A DNA stretch of 41,276 nt from Ruminococcus sp. UBA7013. GTDB taxonomy: Bacteria; Bacillota; Clostridia; Oscillospirales; Ruminococcaceae. The DNA lies in NCBI GenBank assembly GCA_002449585.1, contig DJXD01000125.1:1-41276 (forward strand). The letters are read 5' to 3'. Positions 22,085 through 30,350 of this stretch are shown here, in pieces. The translations under genes and the position numbers were made by a program. Position 1 is the stretch's first letter. The number at the start of each line of letters is the position of its first letter. A model generated the notes under the pieces. The model was not told where the DNA came from, ran no database searches, and was given only the letters and a program-made list of their open reading frames with translations.

Positions 22085-22856
22085 ATGAGCCTTATAAAAA
22101 AAATTACAAATTCTATCATTGCGTTTGTTTTTTGCATAAGCATGAATATGACCGGCTGCGGTGATCTGGATTCACTGGATTCTATTAATGATTCAGAAAA
22201 TTCTTCATCAAGCAAAGATGATTTATTTGGGGACAGTAGTTCAAAAGAACCTGCAAATGTCTCCCCTCCAGAAAAGCCATCAGGGGAAACTATCAGAATT
22301 GCTGAACCTATCTCTCAGCCAGATTTTACAATAGATGCCAACAGTCTGCTGATTCAGGAATTTCATACTTTTGCACAAATGGATTTCTCCTATGATGAGC
22401 CTTCTCAGAGCGGTGAATATCATGTATATAACTATACCATCGAGACAGATGACCGGGACAGCGTTATCACAGCATATCAGAAATATATTGATACTTTGGC
22501 TGAACAGCCTAATCTAAATCACACAGAAAATTATTTCACGCAATGTCACAGCTGAAAATCCTGATATTGATGATACTATAGAACTCAATGTCGGTGAACA
22601 GATACAGCTCAGCTGTGCAAAAGAATATTTTCCTAATTATGAACAGTTCGAATGGCATGTGATACAAGGCAGTGAATATATTGATATTATCGATGGCGAT
22701 AATTTAGAAAAATGCACAATATCCGAAAAGGCAAAAGGAACTGCACAAGTGCAGGTTACTTATAAATGGGGCGTAGATGGCATAAATGTTCTGACAGGAA
22801 ATTTGGCTTATGAACATTATGAACGCACCCAAACTTATGAAATTATTGTAAAATAA
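22085..22856 (+). pseudogene. Frameshifted lipoprotein gene
   Basis: The first part (22085-22555) encodes a lipoprotein with lipobox MTGC, a Ser/Asp/Pro-rich linker and a domain ending in the premature TENYFTQCHS. From about 22539 the +1 frame continues without a stop as RNVTAENPDIDDTIELNVGE up to 22856, including a beta-rich EQIQLSCAKEYF and ending TYEIIVK. The two halves read as one protein of about 255 residues broken by a single-base change near 22525-22550. It could be a true pseudogene, a sequencing error or a variant; no slippery heptamer is apparent. It follows the kinase by 28 bp and precedes the HtrA gene by 17 bp. The family is not recognised. Confidence 0.7.
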
Positions 22857-22873
22857 ACAGAAAGTGAGGAATT

Positions 22874-24151
22874 ATGCAGGATTATCATGATTTTTATGAC
22901 CCTCCGGAAAAAGAAACAGAATCTCCGGAAGAGCCTTTTTATCCAGAAGAACCTAAGCCCGTTTATCCACCTGTTCCCACTCCTGAACCAATTCCCATGA
23001 ATCAGAAAATTCTTGTCATGTCTTGCGTTTCAGCCGGGATGATTTTTATTCTCTGTATTTATTGCATTGTTTCGGATCTCATGCAGGGCGCATTGCATTA
23101 TACATCTTCTACCGCACAGAATATTGTAAATATTCAGGTACAGGAAAAACCGGATCTTGATCCGGAAGATGAAAATGTGACAGCTGATAAAGAATATACT
23201 GTCCGGGGCGTGGCTGAACTGGTCAAGCCTTCGATTGTAGAAGTTTATGTATATCAAAAAAATGCACTCAGTGGAACAGGATCAGGAATTATTATCACAG
23301 AAGATGGGTATATTATCACCAATGCACATGTTGTGCAGGGGGATGATTTTAAAGTTTCTCTGGATGATGAAACAGAATATACAGCCCAGCTCATTGGCAG
23401 TGATAATAAAACAGATCTTGCTGTCTTGAAAATTTCCGGCAGTCATTTTCCTCCGGCCATTCTTGGAGATTCAGATCAGGTTTATGTTGGGGAAAATGTG
23501 GTTGCAATCGGCAATCCGGCAGGCCTCGCCAATACGGTGACAAAAGGCATTGTTTCCGCCATTAACAGGCAAGTAAGAGCAGAAAGCACAGGCTTCATGA
23601 TGGATTGTATCCAGACAGATGCGGCTATCAGTCCCGGCAATTCCGGAGGGGCACTGGTCAATATGTATGGTCAAGTAATTGGTATTACTTCATCAAAATA
23701 TGCATCCGCCTATGAATCTACTTATGAAGGGCTAGGCTTTGCGATTACGATCAATCAGGCCAGACCGATTATTCAAGATCTTATTGAAAAAGGCTATGTT
23801 TCCGGCCGTTTCCGTATTGGTATTACTTTCATGTCAGCAGATAATGAATATGCTGCACAAGAATTCCAGAATAAATTTCATGAAGAAATGCCGGAAGAGC
23901 TGAAAAAATCTCTATGGATCAGCAATATCAGTGAAGATTGTGATATTGCAAATACAGATTTGCAAGCAGATGATTTTATTTTAACTATGAATGATCAACC
24001 TGTTTCAGATTATGATTCTGTTCTTGCTGTGCTGGATGGATGCAAGGGTGGGGATACGGTAACTGCTGGCTGTGCCAGATTTGAAAAAGGTGAACTTGCC
24101 TATTTTACAATTACATTTCAGCTTGAAGAAGATACCTCCGGCAATTTCTGA
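22874..24151 (+). CDS. HtrA/DegP-like membrane-anchored serine protease
   Basis: This 425-residue protein starts with a cytosolic tail very rich in Pro and Glu (1-42), then one membrane helix (about 46-68), and a trypsin-like protease domain outside. The catalytic triad is His152 (ITNAHVVQG), Asp181 (DNKTDLAVLKI) and Ser257 (SPGNSGGAL). The C-terminal region (about 310-420) is PDZ-like, with LQADDFILTMNDQPVSDYDSV. HtrA proteases degrade misfolded exported proteins. It lies at the end of the regulator-kinase-lipoprotein group with a terminator behind it, so it is a plausible output of that two-component system. Confidence 0.93.
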   Translation: MQDYHDFYDPPEKETESPEEPFYPEEPKPVYPPVPTPEPIPMNQKILVMSCVSAGMIFILCIYCIVSDLMQGALHYTSSTAQNIVNIQVQEKPDLDPEDENVTADKEYTVRGVAELVKPSIVEVYVYQKNALSGTGSGIIITEDGYIITNAHVVQGDDFKVSLDDETEYTAQLIGSDNKTDLAVLKISGSHFPPAILGDSDQVYVGENVVAIGNPAGLANTVTKGIVSAINRQVRAESTGFMMDCIQTDAAISPGNSGGALVNMYGQVIGITSSKYASAYESTYEGLGFAITINQARPIIQDLIEKGYVSGRFRIGITFMSADNEYAAQEFQNKFHEEMPEELKKSLWISNISEDCDIANTDLQADDFILTMNDQPVSDYDSVLAVLDGCKGGDTVTAGCARFEKGELAYFTITFQLEEDTSGNF

Positions 24152-24155
24152 TAGA

Positions 24156-24185
24156 ATCAGCCCTGCCGGGGGCTGTTCTTTTTCT
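24156..24185 (+). terminator. Terminator of the two-component/HtrA unit
   Basis: CAGCCC pairs with GGGCTG around a GC-rich loop and is followed by a T-rich run. Confidence 0.75.
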
Positions 24186-24227
24186 ACAAAAATTGCTCTG
24201 AATTTCAGGAATTTTTTTCTGTTTTTA

Positions 24228-24256
24228 TTGACTTTTTTCCTGAAAAGCTGTATAAT
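24228..24256 (+). promoter_or_regulatory. Promoter of the GGDEF-EAL gene
   Basis: TTGACT (24228-24233), a 17-bp spacer and TATAAT (24251-24256). Transcription should start near 24263, giving a leader of about 80 nt. Confidence 0.8.
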
Positions 24257-24312
24257 AGATGTAAGCTAGTTTTGTGTGTACTGCGGCAGAACATACAAAA
24301 TTTTTCATGACA

Positions 24313-24344
24313 GGAGGGCAGCACTTTGCCGCAAGTGCGAAAGA
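24313..24344 (+). promoter_or_regulatory. Shine-Dalgarno / hairpin / start arrangement of the GGDEF-EAL gene
   Basis: GGAGGG (24313-24318) is followed by two bases, then the hairpin GCACTT-TGCCGC-AAGTGC (6-bp stem), then six bases and the ATG at 24345. Linear spacing is 26 nt; with the hairpin folded out it is about 8 nt. Confidence 0.55.
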
Positions 24345-26630
24345 ATGCATCATAATAAAAATCTGATTTTATGGCTGGAGCTTCTCTTTGCTCTGCTTTC
24401 CATCTGGGTGTTGATGATGGTTTCGTCCTATCCACATTATGCCATGATGGCATTGAGAATTTATATTCTCAGCATGATTATACTGACCGTTTCTCTTGTG
24501 TTATCTGTTCGCTATTATCAAAGCCAGCATAGTACAGTGGATCTTGACAGAATTCTTGATATGGTAGAACGCATTGACGAACCTGCATTTATCTGGTCAG
24601 ATGATCTGTCTATGATGTATGGCAACCGGGCAATGTATGAGCTGCTTGGCGTGACAGATCCGGACAAAGAAAGCAGCGATATTATGCTGAATAAATTTTT
24701 TCATAGTATTGGGATCAGTCCGAAAGAAGCGGCTGAAATCATGAGCAGTGAAATGCTTCGGAGCGGTTTGCAGGTTTCTGAAAATAAAAAGCGATTTATT
24801 AACTGGTCAACTTCGCCTATGATGGAAAGCGCAACATCTTCTTTATATTTTTCCATTGGATTTGAAACAACAGAATTGGAAGAAGCAAAACAGACATTAA
24901 CAGAAAATGCGCAGATCCTTGCGACTTCTGAAACACGCTATGCACTGTCTATGAAGCTTTCCGGTGTGGGCTTTCTGCTTTGCGAAAGCATTCATGATGA
25001 ATATTATGTTTCAGAAGAAGCTAAAAAATTTCTTGGCATTGAGACAGATCATATCACATTCAATGACTTCCGTAAAAAGCTTTATCCGGAAGATAGATTT
25101 AAATTTGAAGATTATTTAAATCAGCTTCAGCATTCAGATCCAGACCAGCCGCCAAGTCCACGCATTATGGAACTCCGGATCTATCCGCAATTGGGACAGC
25201 CGTTTATCTGGTATGCTTATCATTATCATGCAAATCTGTTTGATAAAAATGGTGCGCCGATCATCGGGGGCGCACTGGTGAATATTACAGCAGAGAAAGA
25301 AAAAGACAGACAACTTGAAATTTATGCTTATTGGGATAAGATCACAGAAATTAATAATCGCACCTGGCTGACACTTGCCGGAAATGAGCGTTATGCTTCT
25401 CATGCTAAAACAGGGGAATGCTATTGGATCATGGTGCTTGATATTGACAGATTTCATCTTGTTAATGATTCCTGTGGATATGCCAACGGAAATAAATTAT
25501 TAAAAGAATTTGCGTCGATTTTGTTCAAACATAAGGGGAATGGGGGACTTGCTGCCCGTCTGAGTGCGGATAATTTTGGCCTTGTGGTGCGTGACTATGA
25601 TGATGAAACGACACCTGCCCGGACGCTGGAGCATATTCAGAAAGAATTTGCAGAGCTTTCTACTAGAGAAGAAGCCTTTTCTTCTCTTTCATTGAGCTGT
25701 TCTGCTGGTGTGGCACATATGCCTTCTGATGGCAAGAATTTTGAAGAAGTTCTTGAGCATGCAGAATTTGCACTTGCTATCCGAAAAGGAGAACTTTCTT
25801 ATTTAATGGGCTATGATGTCAAAATGCATCAGGAAATTCTGCATCAGGGAGAAATGGAAAAAGCACTTGCCGAAGCGATTGAAAAGCGGCATCTGCAATT
25901 ATATTATCAGCCGAAATTTGATCTGCATACAGAAAAAATTATGGGTGCAGAGGCTTTAATCCGCTGGATCAAGCCAGATGGAACAATGATTTCTCCAAAT
26001 GTATTTATTCCCATTGCAGAAAAATCGGGGATGATTTCAGATATTAGTCATTTTGTGTTATGTGAAGCATGTCAGCAAACAGCACTATGGCAAAAAGAAG
26101 GCCTTTCCCCTATTGTCATGTCTATTAATTTTGCGTCTGGTGATTTTTATCAGGCCAATGTTTGCGAAGTGGTGCAGAGAGAACTTGACAGGGCTGGGCT
26201 GGAAGCCAAATATCTTGAATTAGAACTGACGGAACGGCTTGCGCTGGGTGATATTAATTATACTGTTCAACAGATGAATGCACTCCGGAAAATGGGAATT
26301 CTCCTTGCTATGGATGATTTTGGAACAGGCTATTCTTCTCTGAGCTATATTCAGCTTCTGCCGCTGACGTTATTGAAACTTGATCGTTCTTTTATTATTG
26401 AAATCGAAACGGATACAGTTGCACAAGAAATTGTTTCTGCTGTTATCAAGATTGCAAAATCCATGAATATGGAAACCATTGCCGAAGGTGTGGAATATGA
26501 AAATCAGTCTAAAATTCTGAAAGATATGGGCTGTGATTATATTCAGGGCTATCTGTATGGCAAGCCCATGCCAGCGGCGGACTTCCGGAAACGTCTTGAA
26601 ATCAATACTTATGGAAAGGAAGTGTCATAA
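24345..26630 (+). CDS. Membrane GGDEF-EAL protein (probable c-di-GMP phosphodiesterase)
   Basis: This protein of about 761 residues has two N-terminal membrane helices (about 7-28 and 33-55) and PAS-like regions (about 70-165 and 195-300). A GGDEF domain follows in which the signature is degenerate (S407-ADNF instead of GGDEF), so cyclase activity is unlikely. The EAL domain is intact: AEALIRW (Glu536), ELTERLAL, DDFGTGYSSL (about 657-666) and IAEGVE. It should therefore hydrolyse cyclic di-GMP, perhaps with the GGDEF part as a regulatory GTP site. The frame is open upstream to a GTG at 24276 and would encode CGR...CRKC. I prefer the ATG after the hairpin, but this is not certain. Confidence 0.9.
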   Translation: MHHNKNLILWLELLFALLSIWVLMMVSSYPHYAMMALRIYILSMIILTVSLVLSVRYYQSQHSTVDLDRILDMVERIDEPAFIWSDDLSMMYGNRAMYELLGVTDPDKESSDIMLNKFFHSIGISPKEAAEIMSSEMLRSGLQVSENKKRFINWSTSPMMESATSSLYFSIGFETTELEEAKQTLTENAQILATSETRYALSMKLSGVGFLLCESIHDEYYVSEEAKKFLGIETDHITFNDFRKKLYPEDRFKFEDYLNQLQHSDPDQPPSPRIMELRIYPQLGQPFIWYAYHYHANLFDKNGAPIIGGALVNITAEKEKDRQLEIYAYWDKITEINNRTWLTLAGNERYASHAKTGECYWIMVLDIDRFHLVNDSCGYANGNKLLKEFASILFKHKGNGGLAARLSADNFGLVVRDYDDETTPARTLEHIQKEFAELSTREEAFSSLSLSCSAGVAHMPSDGKNFEEVLEHAEFALAIRKGELSYLMGYDVKMHQEILHQGEMEKALAEAIEKRHLQLYYQPKFDLHTEKIMGAEALIRWIKPDGTMISPNVFIPIAEKSGMISDISHFVLCEACQQTALWQKEGLSPIVMSINFASGDFYQANVCEVVQRELDRAGLEAKYLELELTERLALGDINYTVQQMNALRKMGILLAMDDFGTGYSSLSYIQLLPLTLLKLDRSFIIEIETDTVAQEIVSAVIKIAKSMNMETIAEGVEYENQSKILKDMGCDYIQGYLYGKPMPAADFRKRLEINTYGKEVS

Positions 26631-26632
26631 TC

Positions 26633-27298
26633 ATGAAAAATCAGGAAACTGTATTGAAACCCCTGCCGGTTTACACACTAGGAGAAGAAATTTTTAATTC
26701 TGTTTCTCATGGGGTAGGCGCATTACTCGCAATTATTGGCTGTACTGTGCTGATTATGTTTACTGCCTTGAACCGGGGCGGCGCAGAACTTGCCTCTGCC
26801 ATTGTGTTTGGCCTATCCATGATTATTTTATATACAATGTCGACGCTTTACCATGCACTGACCAATCAGAAAGCAAAGCGCATTTTCCGCATTTTTGATC
26901 ATGATACTATCTTTTTGCTGATCGCCGGAACATATACGCCCTATGCCTTGTGCTGTATTCAACCGGTTTGGCTGGGCTGGACTATTTTCGGATGCATCTG
27001 GGCAGCGGCTGTTTTCGGCATCGTGCTTTCTTCTATCAATCTCGAAAAATTCAGCAAAATTTCAACTATTTGCTATATCATTATGGGCTGGGCAATTGTA
27101 TTTGCAATTAAGCCTTTATATGAACAGCTTTCCACCTTTTGCCTGATCATGTTGATTCTGGGAGGATTGATGTATTCCGGCGGCGTGTATTTCTATAAAA
27201 GAAAAGATGTAAAATATTTTCATTCTATCTGGCATCTGTTTGTTTTGGCCGGAACGATCATGCACTTTTTCTCTGTGCTGTATGCAATCGGCTTTTAA
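26633..27298 (+). CDS. Hemolysin III / PAQR-family membrane protein
   Basis: This 221-residue protein with seven hydrophobic segments belongs to the YqfA/hemolysin-III branch of the PAQR family. The conserved metal-site motifs are present: SVSHGVGALLA near residue 24, STLYHAL (about 69-75), FDHDTIFLLIAGTYTPY and the C-terminal HSIWHLFVLAGTIMHF. Members are predicted hydrolases; true hemolytic activity is doubtful. It begins 3 bp after the GGDEF-EAL stop, so the two genes are probably co-transcribed. Confidence 0.93.
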   Translation: MKNQETVLKPLPVYTLGEEIFNSVSHGVGALLAIIGCTVLIMFTALNRGGAELASAIVFGLSMIILYTMSTLYHALTNQKAKRIFRIFDHDTIFLLIAGTYTPYALCCIQPVWLGWTIFGCIWAAAVFGIVLSSINLEKFSKISTICYIIMGWAIVFAIKPLYEQLSTFCLIMLILGGLMYSGGVYFYKRKDVKYFHSIWHLFVLAGTIMHFFSVLYAIGF

Positions 27299-27332
27299 TT
27301 AAATTATTAAATTCTAAGGAGGAATTTTAATT

Positions 27333-28409
27333 ATGAAAAAACGAATTGGTATCCTGACCAGCGGCGGCGACTGTCCCGGCCTGAATGCTACTATCCGGGG
27401 CGTTGTCAAGGCCTGCTATGAACGCTTCGGAGAGGATAATATTCAGATCGTAGGTATTTCCAATGGCTATTATGGCTTGATTCATGGCCTTTGCCGGGAC
27501 ATGCAGCCGGCTGAATTTTCCGGCATTCTCACACAGGGCGGCACGATTCTGGGCACAAAACGCCAGCCATTCAAGATGATGACTGTCATCGGTGAGGATA
27601 ATATCAACAAAGTGGATAACATGATTGAGACTTATAAAAAGCAGAAACTGGATTGTCTGCTGACACTCGGCGGAAATGGAACACATAAAACTTCCAAGCT
27701 TCTTGCGGATAATGGTTTGAATGTCATCGGCTTACCGAAAACAATTGATAATGATCTTTATGGTACAGATGTAACATTTGGTTTTCATACTGCTGTGGAT
27801 ATTGCAACAGATGCGCTTGATCGTCTGCATACAACAGCCGCAAGCCATTCCAGAATTATTGTTTGTGAAATTATGGGAAATAAAGCCGGCTGGCTGACTC
27901 TGTATTCCGGTATTGCAGGCGGTGCAGATATTATCCTGCTTCCGGAAATTCCATATGATATTGATAAAGTATGTGATGCTGTTGTGAAACGTGCGCAGAA
28001 AGGCAAGACATTTTCTATTCTGGCAGTCGCAGAAGGTGTTTTTGATACAGAGATGGCAAAGCGTAAAAAGAAAGAACGGGAAAAATATCGTGCTGAAAAT
28101 GGGAATGATACTTCACGCATCGCCGCACAGATTCAGGCAAATACTGGCATAGAGGCTCGTGTTTGCGTTCCGGGTCATATGCTTCGTGGCGGTTCTCCCA
28201 GTGCTTATGATAGACTGCTTGCCACACAGTTCGGTGTTCATGCCGCTAAACTGATCGCTGATAATAAATTTGGCCGCACGGTTGCCTATGTCAATGGTCA
28301 GGTAACTTCTAATAAACTGGAAGATATTGCAGGTAAGAAAAAGCTGGTTGATCCCAAAGGGCAGGAAGTACAAACAGCCCGTGATCTGGGTATTTCTTTC
28401 GGTGATTAA
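27333..28409 (+). CDS. pfkA: 6-phosphofructokinase
   Basis: This 358-residue enzyme phosphorylates fructose 6-phosphate, the committed step of glycolysis. The N-terminus ILTSGGDCPGLNATIRG is the phosphate-binding loop. The substrate site PKTIDND (135-141) and EIMGNKAGWL are conserved. At the donor-specificity site it reads GGNGT (113-117): the Gly (E. coli 104) fits ATP, but the preceding Asp103 is Asn, and Lys136 (E. coli Gly124) is the residue of PPi-using enzymes. The donor cannot be decided from sequence; it fits the divergent clostridial group with GGNGTHKT. AAGGAGG precedes the ATG. It may be read through from the hemolysin-III gene, since no promoter is seen in the 34-bp gap. Confidence 0.95.
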   Translation: MKKRIGILTSGGDCPGLNATIRGVVKACYERFGEDNIQIVGISNGYYGLIHGLCRDMQPAEFSGILTQGGTILGTKRQPFKMMTVIGEDNINKVDNMIETYKKQKLDCLLTLGGNGTHKTSKLLADNGLNVIGLPKTIDNDLYGTDVTFGFHTAVDIATDALDRLHTTAASHSRIIVCEIMGNKAGWLTLYSGIAGGADIILLPEIPYDIDKVCDAVVKRAQKGKTFSILAVAEGVFDTEMAKRKKKEREKYRAENGNDTSRIAAQIQANTGIEARVCVPGHMLRGGSPSAYDRLLATQFGVHAAKLIADNKFGRTVAYVNGQVTSNKLEDIAGKKKLVDPKGQEVQTARDLGISFGD

Positions 28410-28417
28410 TTATAAAA

Positions 28418-28453
28418 TTCATCATCCCTCTGTAAAAAGAGGGATGATTTTAC
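28418..28453 (+). terminator. Terminator of pfkA
   Basis: ATCATCCCTC pairs with GAGGGATGAT (28421-28430 and 28439-28448), followed by TTTT. The -35 box of the next gene starts at the following base. Confidence 0.85.
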
Positions 28454-28482
28454 TTGACATGCATCGAAAAATATGGTATACT
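28454..28482 (+). promoter_or_regulatory. Promoter of the first DegV gene
   Basis: TTGACA (28454-28459), a 17-bp spacer and TATACT (28477-28482). The leader then contains the tandem direct repeat TGTTAATAT-TGTTAATAC at about 28506-28523. Confidence 0.8.
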
Positions 28483-28553
28483 ATAGCTGAGAGGATTTAA
28501 ACTTTGTGTTAATATTGTTAATACAATTCATATTTAGAGAGGAGTAAATTGTT

Positions 28554-29405
28554 TTGGAAGAGAAAATTATCATTACTTTTGACAGCGGCCTTGATGTAGA
28601 TGCTGAAACAATACAAAAGTATAATCTCAAAAGGCTGCCTGTTACAATCAAAACGGGAAATGAGCAAACTTTAGATGATGGTTCTGTTAAGCCGGATGAT
28701 ATTGTTGATTATTTCAAGAAAACAAAAGATCTTGTCACAACACTGCCCCCAACCGTGCAGGAAACATTTCGTTTTTTCACTCGTTATGCACATATGGGAT
28801 ATACTGTCATTCATTTTGCTACATCACAGAAACTTTCTTATGCTTATGACAATGCCATTGCAGCAGCTGAAAATTTTAATAAAGTTCATGTCATTGATAG
28901 TAAAGCCTATACGATCGGGATTATGCCCCTGATTACCAAAGCAGCTGAAATGGTTCAGGAAGGAAAATCTTCTGATGAAATTATCAAATATTGCACTGCT
29001 ATGACAGAAAGAATCAGAATGCATGTCATTATTGAAAATCTGGATTTTATTCATTCTGGCGGACGCATTAATGTTGCACAGAAACTGATGCTCTCTGTTT
29101 TTGGAAGGATGCCTACTATTGCCATAGAAGACGGCTATTTTTATACAAAGAAAAGTTACGGCGGCAAGCTGGAAAAATCTGCTGTCAAAGCGGTTGAGGA
29201 CATGCTGAAAGTGACAAAAGGCATTGAGCGTAAAATGGCATATTTAGGACATACCGGAGTAAATGATACTATTATCGAAAGCTGTAAAAAAGAAATGGAA
29301 CAGCTTGGCGATTTTGAAAATATTCATATTCAGAGATGCGGTGCAAGCACAACAACCCATTACGGAGATGGCGGCATTGTTGTCTGCTGGGTTGAAAAAG
29401 AATGA
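28554..29405 (+). CDS. DegV family fatty-acid-binding protein
   Basis: This 283-residue cytosolic DegV protein is a fatty-acid-binding FakB-type fold. It has the N-terminal FDSGLDVDAETIQKYNL, the TTLPPT segment in place of the usual TSxPSP, the lipid-site region SQKLSYAYDNA, and LDFIHSGGRINVAQKLM, which matches the conserved LxxLxKGGRI motif. FakB proteins present fatty acids to a FakA kinase; no fakA is in this window. The start codon is TTG, 9 nt after GGAG, and no ATG fits the conserved N-terminus. A second, distant DegV gene lies at 39080. Confidence 0.9.
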   Translation: MEEKIIITFDSGLDVDAETIQKYNLKRLPVTIKTGNEQTLDDGSVKPDDIVDYFKKTKDLVTTLPPTVQETFRFFTRYAHMGYTVIHFATSQKLSYAYDNAIAAAENFNKVHVIDSKAYTIGIMPLITKAAEMVQEGKSSDEIIKYCTAMTERIRMHVIIENLDFIHSGGRINVAQKLMLSVFGRMPTIAIEDGYFYTKKSYGGKLEKSAVKAVEDMLKVTKGIERKMAYLGHTGVNDTIIESCKKEMEQLGDFENIHIQRCGASTTTHYGDGGIVVCWVEKE

Positions 29406-29406
29406 T

Positions 29407-29435
29407 ACAAGTCCTGCCTTTGCAGGACTTTTTTG
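29407..29435 (+). terminator. Terminator of the first DegV gene
   Basis: AAGTCCTGC-CTTT-GCAGGACTT forms a tight stem followed by TTTT just after the stop codon. Confidence 0.9.
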
Positions 29436-29506
29436 TAACATTTCGCTTAATCATGAAAATTGTTTTTGTGCAAAGAGCTGATTTTTCAGAATTTCCCAAA
29501 AATAGC

Positions 29507-29535
29507 TTGTATTTCCTGAAAATATCTGCTATGAT
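29507..29535 (+). promoter_or_regulatory. Promoter of the CAP-dockerin gene
   Basis: TTGTAT (29507-29512), 17 bp, then TATGAT (29530-29535) with an upstream TGC extended -10. Confidence 0.6.
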
Positions 29536-29574
29536 AAGATTAATATCATATTGCAAAGAAAGGGGGGAATGGCT

Positions 29575-30315
29575 ATGAAATTACATATCAACTGGAAATT
29601 GTTTCCGTTCATGCTGTTAGCGATCATGCAAATGGATGCGCTTCCGGTTTCTGCTAAAAGTCAGATTTATCAAAAACAGATCGAAGAAGTGATAAAAATT
29701 GTAAATCAGGAACGGACTGCACAAGGGATTTCACCAGTTTCTGAAAAAGAAGCACTTGATGAAGTGGCAAATATCCGTGCACAGGAATTGCTTCAGGATT
29801 ATAATCATCTCCGGCCTGATGGCAGAGGGTTTTATACTGCTTTGATTGATGAGAATATTTTTTACATGTACGCCGCTGAAAATATTGCTTGGGGACAATC
29901 TTCTCCGGAGGAAGTTGTGAATGATTGGATGACTTCCACAAAAGGCCATCGTGAAAATATTCTGAATGTCAATATGGATGCGATCGGGGTAGGCGTGGCT
30001 GTCAAAAATAATATTATTTATTGGGTGCAGATTTTTACAGGAGATTCTGAACTTCCGGATCTGGTTTATCACATGGGTGATATTAATCACGACGGAAATA
30101 TTAATTCTATTGATGCGTCTATGCTACTGAAACATGTAGTTGAAGAGGGTGCAGGACGACCGGGCACTCTTTCAGAAAAACAGATTGCTTGTGCGGATGT
30201 GAATCAGAGTTATGAAGTAAATTCTTCTGATGCCGCCAGAATTCTCCAGTATGCGACTTATTTAGGTGTAGCCGGTACGGAAAGCCTAAGCATTGAAGAA
30301 TATTATGGGATATAA
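29575..30315 (+). CDS. Secreted CAP-domain protein with C-terminal dockerin
   Basis: This 246-residue protein starts with a signal peptide ending PVSA. A CAP (SCP/PR-1) domain follows: VNQERTAQGISPV, RAQELLQDYNHLRPDGRGFYTAL, AAENIAWG and HRENILNVNMDAIGVGV, with the paired His and Glu residues of the CAP cavity. A dockerin occupies about 165-235. Its first loop is canonical (DINHDGNINSID); the second (DVNQSYEVNSSD) lacks the usual D-G pair and may bind calcium weakly. CAP proteins in bacteria are extracellular with mostly unknown roles. A better-spaced Shine-Dalgarno selects the second of two close ATGs (29575 rather than 29569). Confidence 0.88.
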   Translation: MKLHINWKLFPFMLLAIMQMDALPVSAKSQIYQKQIEEVIKIVNQERTAQGISPVSEKEALDEVANIRAQELLQDYNHLRPDGRGFYTALIDENIFYMYAAENIAWGQSSPEEVVNDWMTSTKGHRENILNVNMDAIGVGVAVKNNIIYWVQIFTGDSELPDLVYHMGDINHDGNINSIDASMLLKHVVEEGAGRPGTLSEKQIACADVNQSYEVNSSDAARILQYATYLGVAGTESLSIEEYYGI

Positions 30316-30350
30316 CAAAAACTGCCGCAATCATGCGGCAGCTTTTCTTA
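30316..30350. terminator. Terminator between the CAP-dockerin and DUF975 genes
   Basis: CTGCCGCA pairs with TGCGGCAG (30322-30329 and 30334-30341), flanked by AAAAA on the left and CTTTTCTT on the right. It serves convergent genes. Confidence 0.85.

Noticed and set aside
22525..22555. Programmed +1 ribosomal frameshift in the lipoprotein gene
   Set aside because: No slow stop-codon context, internal Shine-Dalgarno or downstream structure was apparent at the junction; a simple indel is more economical.
24263..24344. Cyclic-di-GMP riboswitch in the leader of the GGDEF-EAL gene
   Set aside because: The 80-nt leader shows only the short hairpin near the start and no recognisable GEMM core.
28506..28523. 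TGTTAATAT-TGTTAATAC as a Rex redox-repressor site
   Set aside because: It is a direct repeat rather than the inverted TTGTTAA-N4-TTAACAA expected for Rex.
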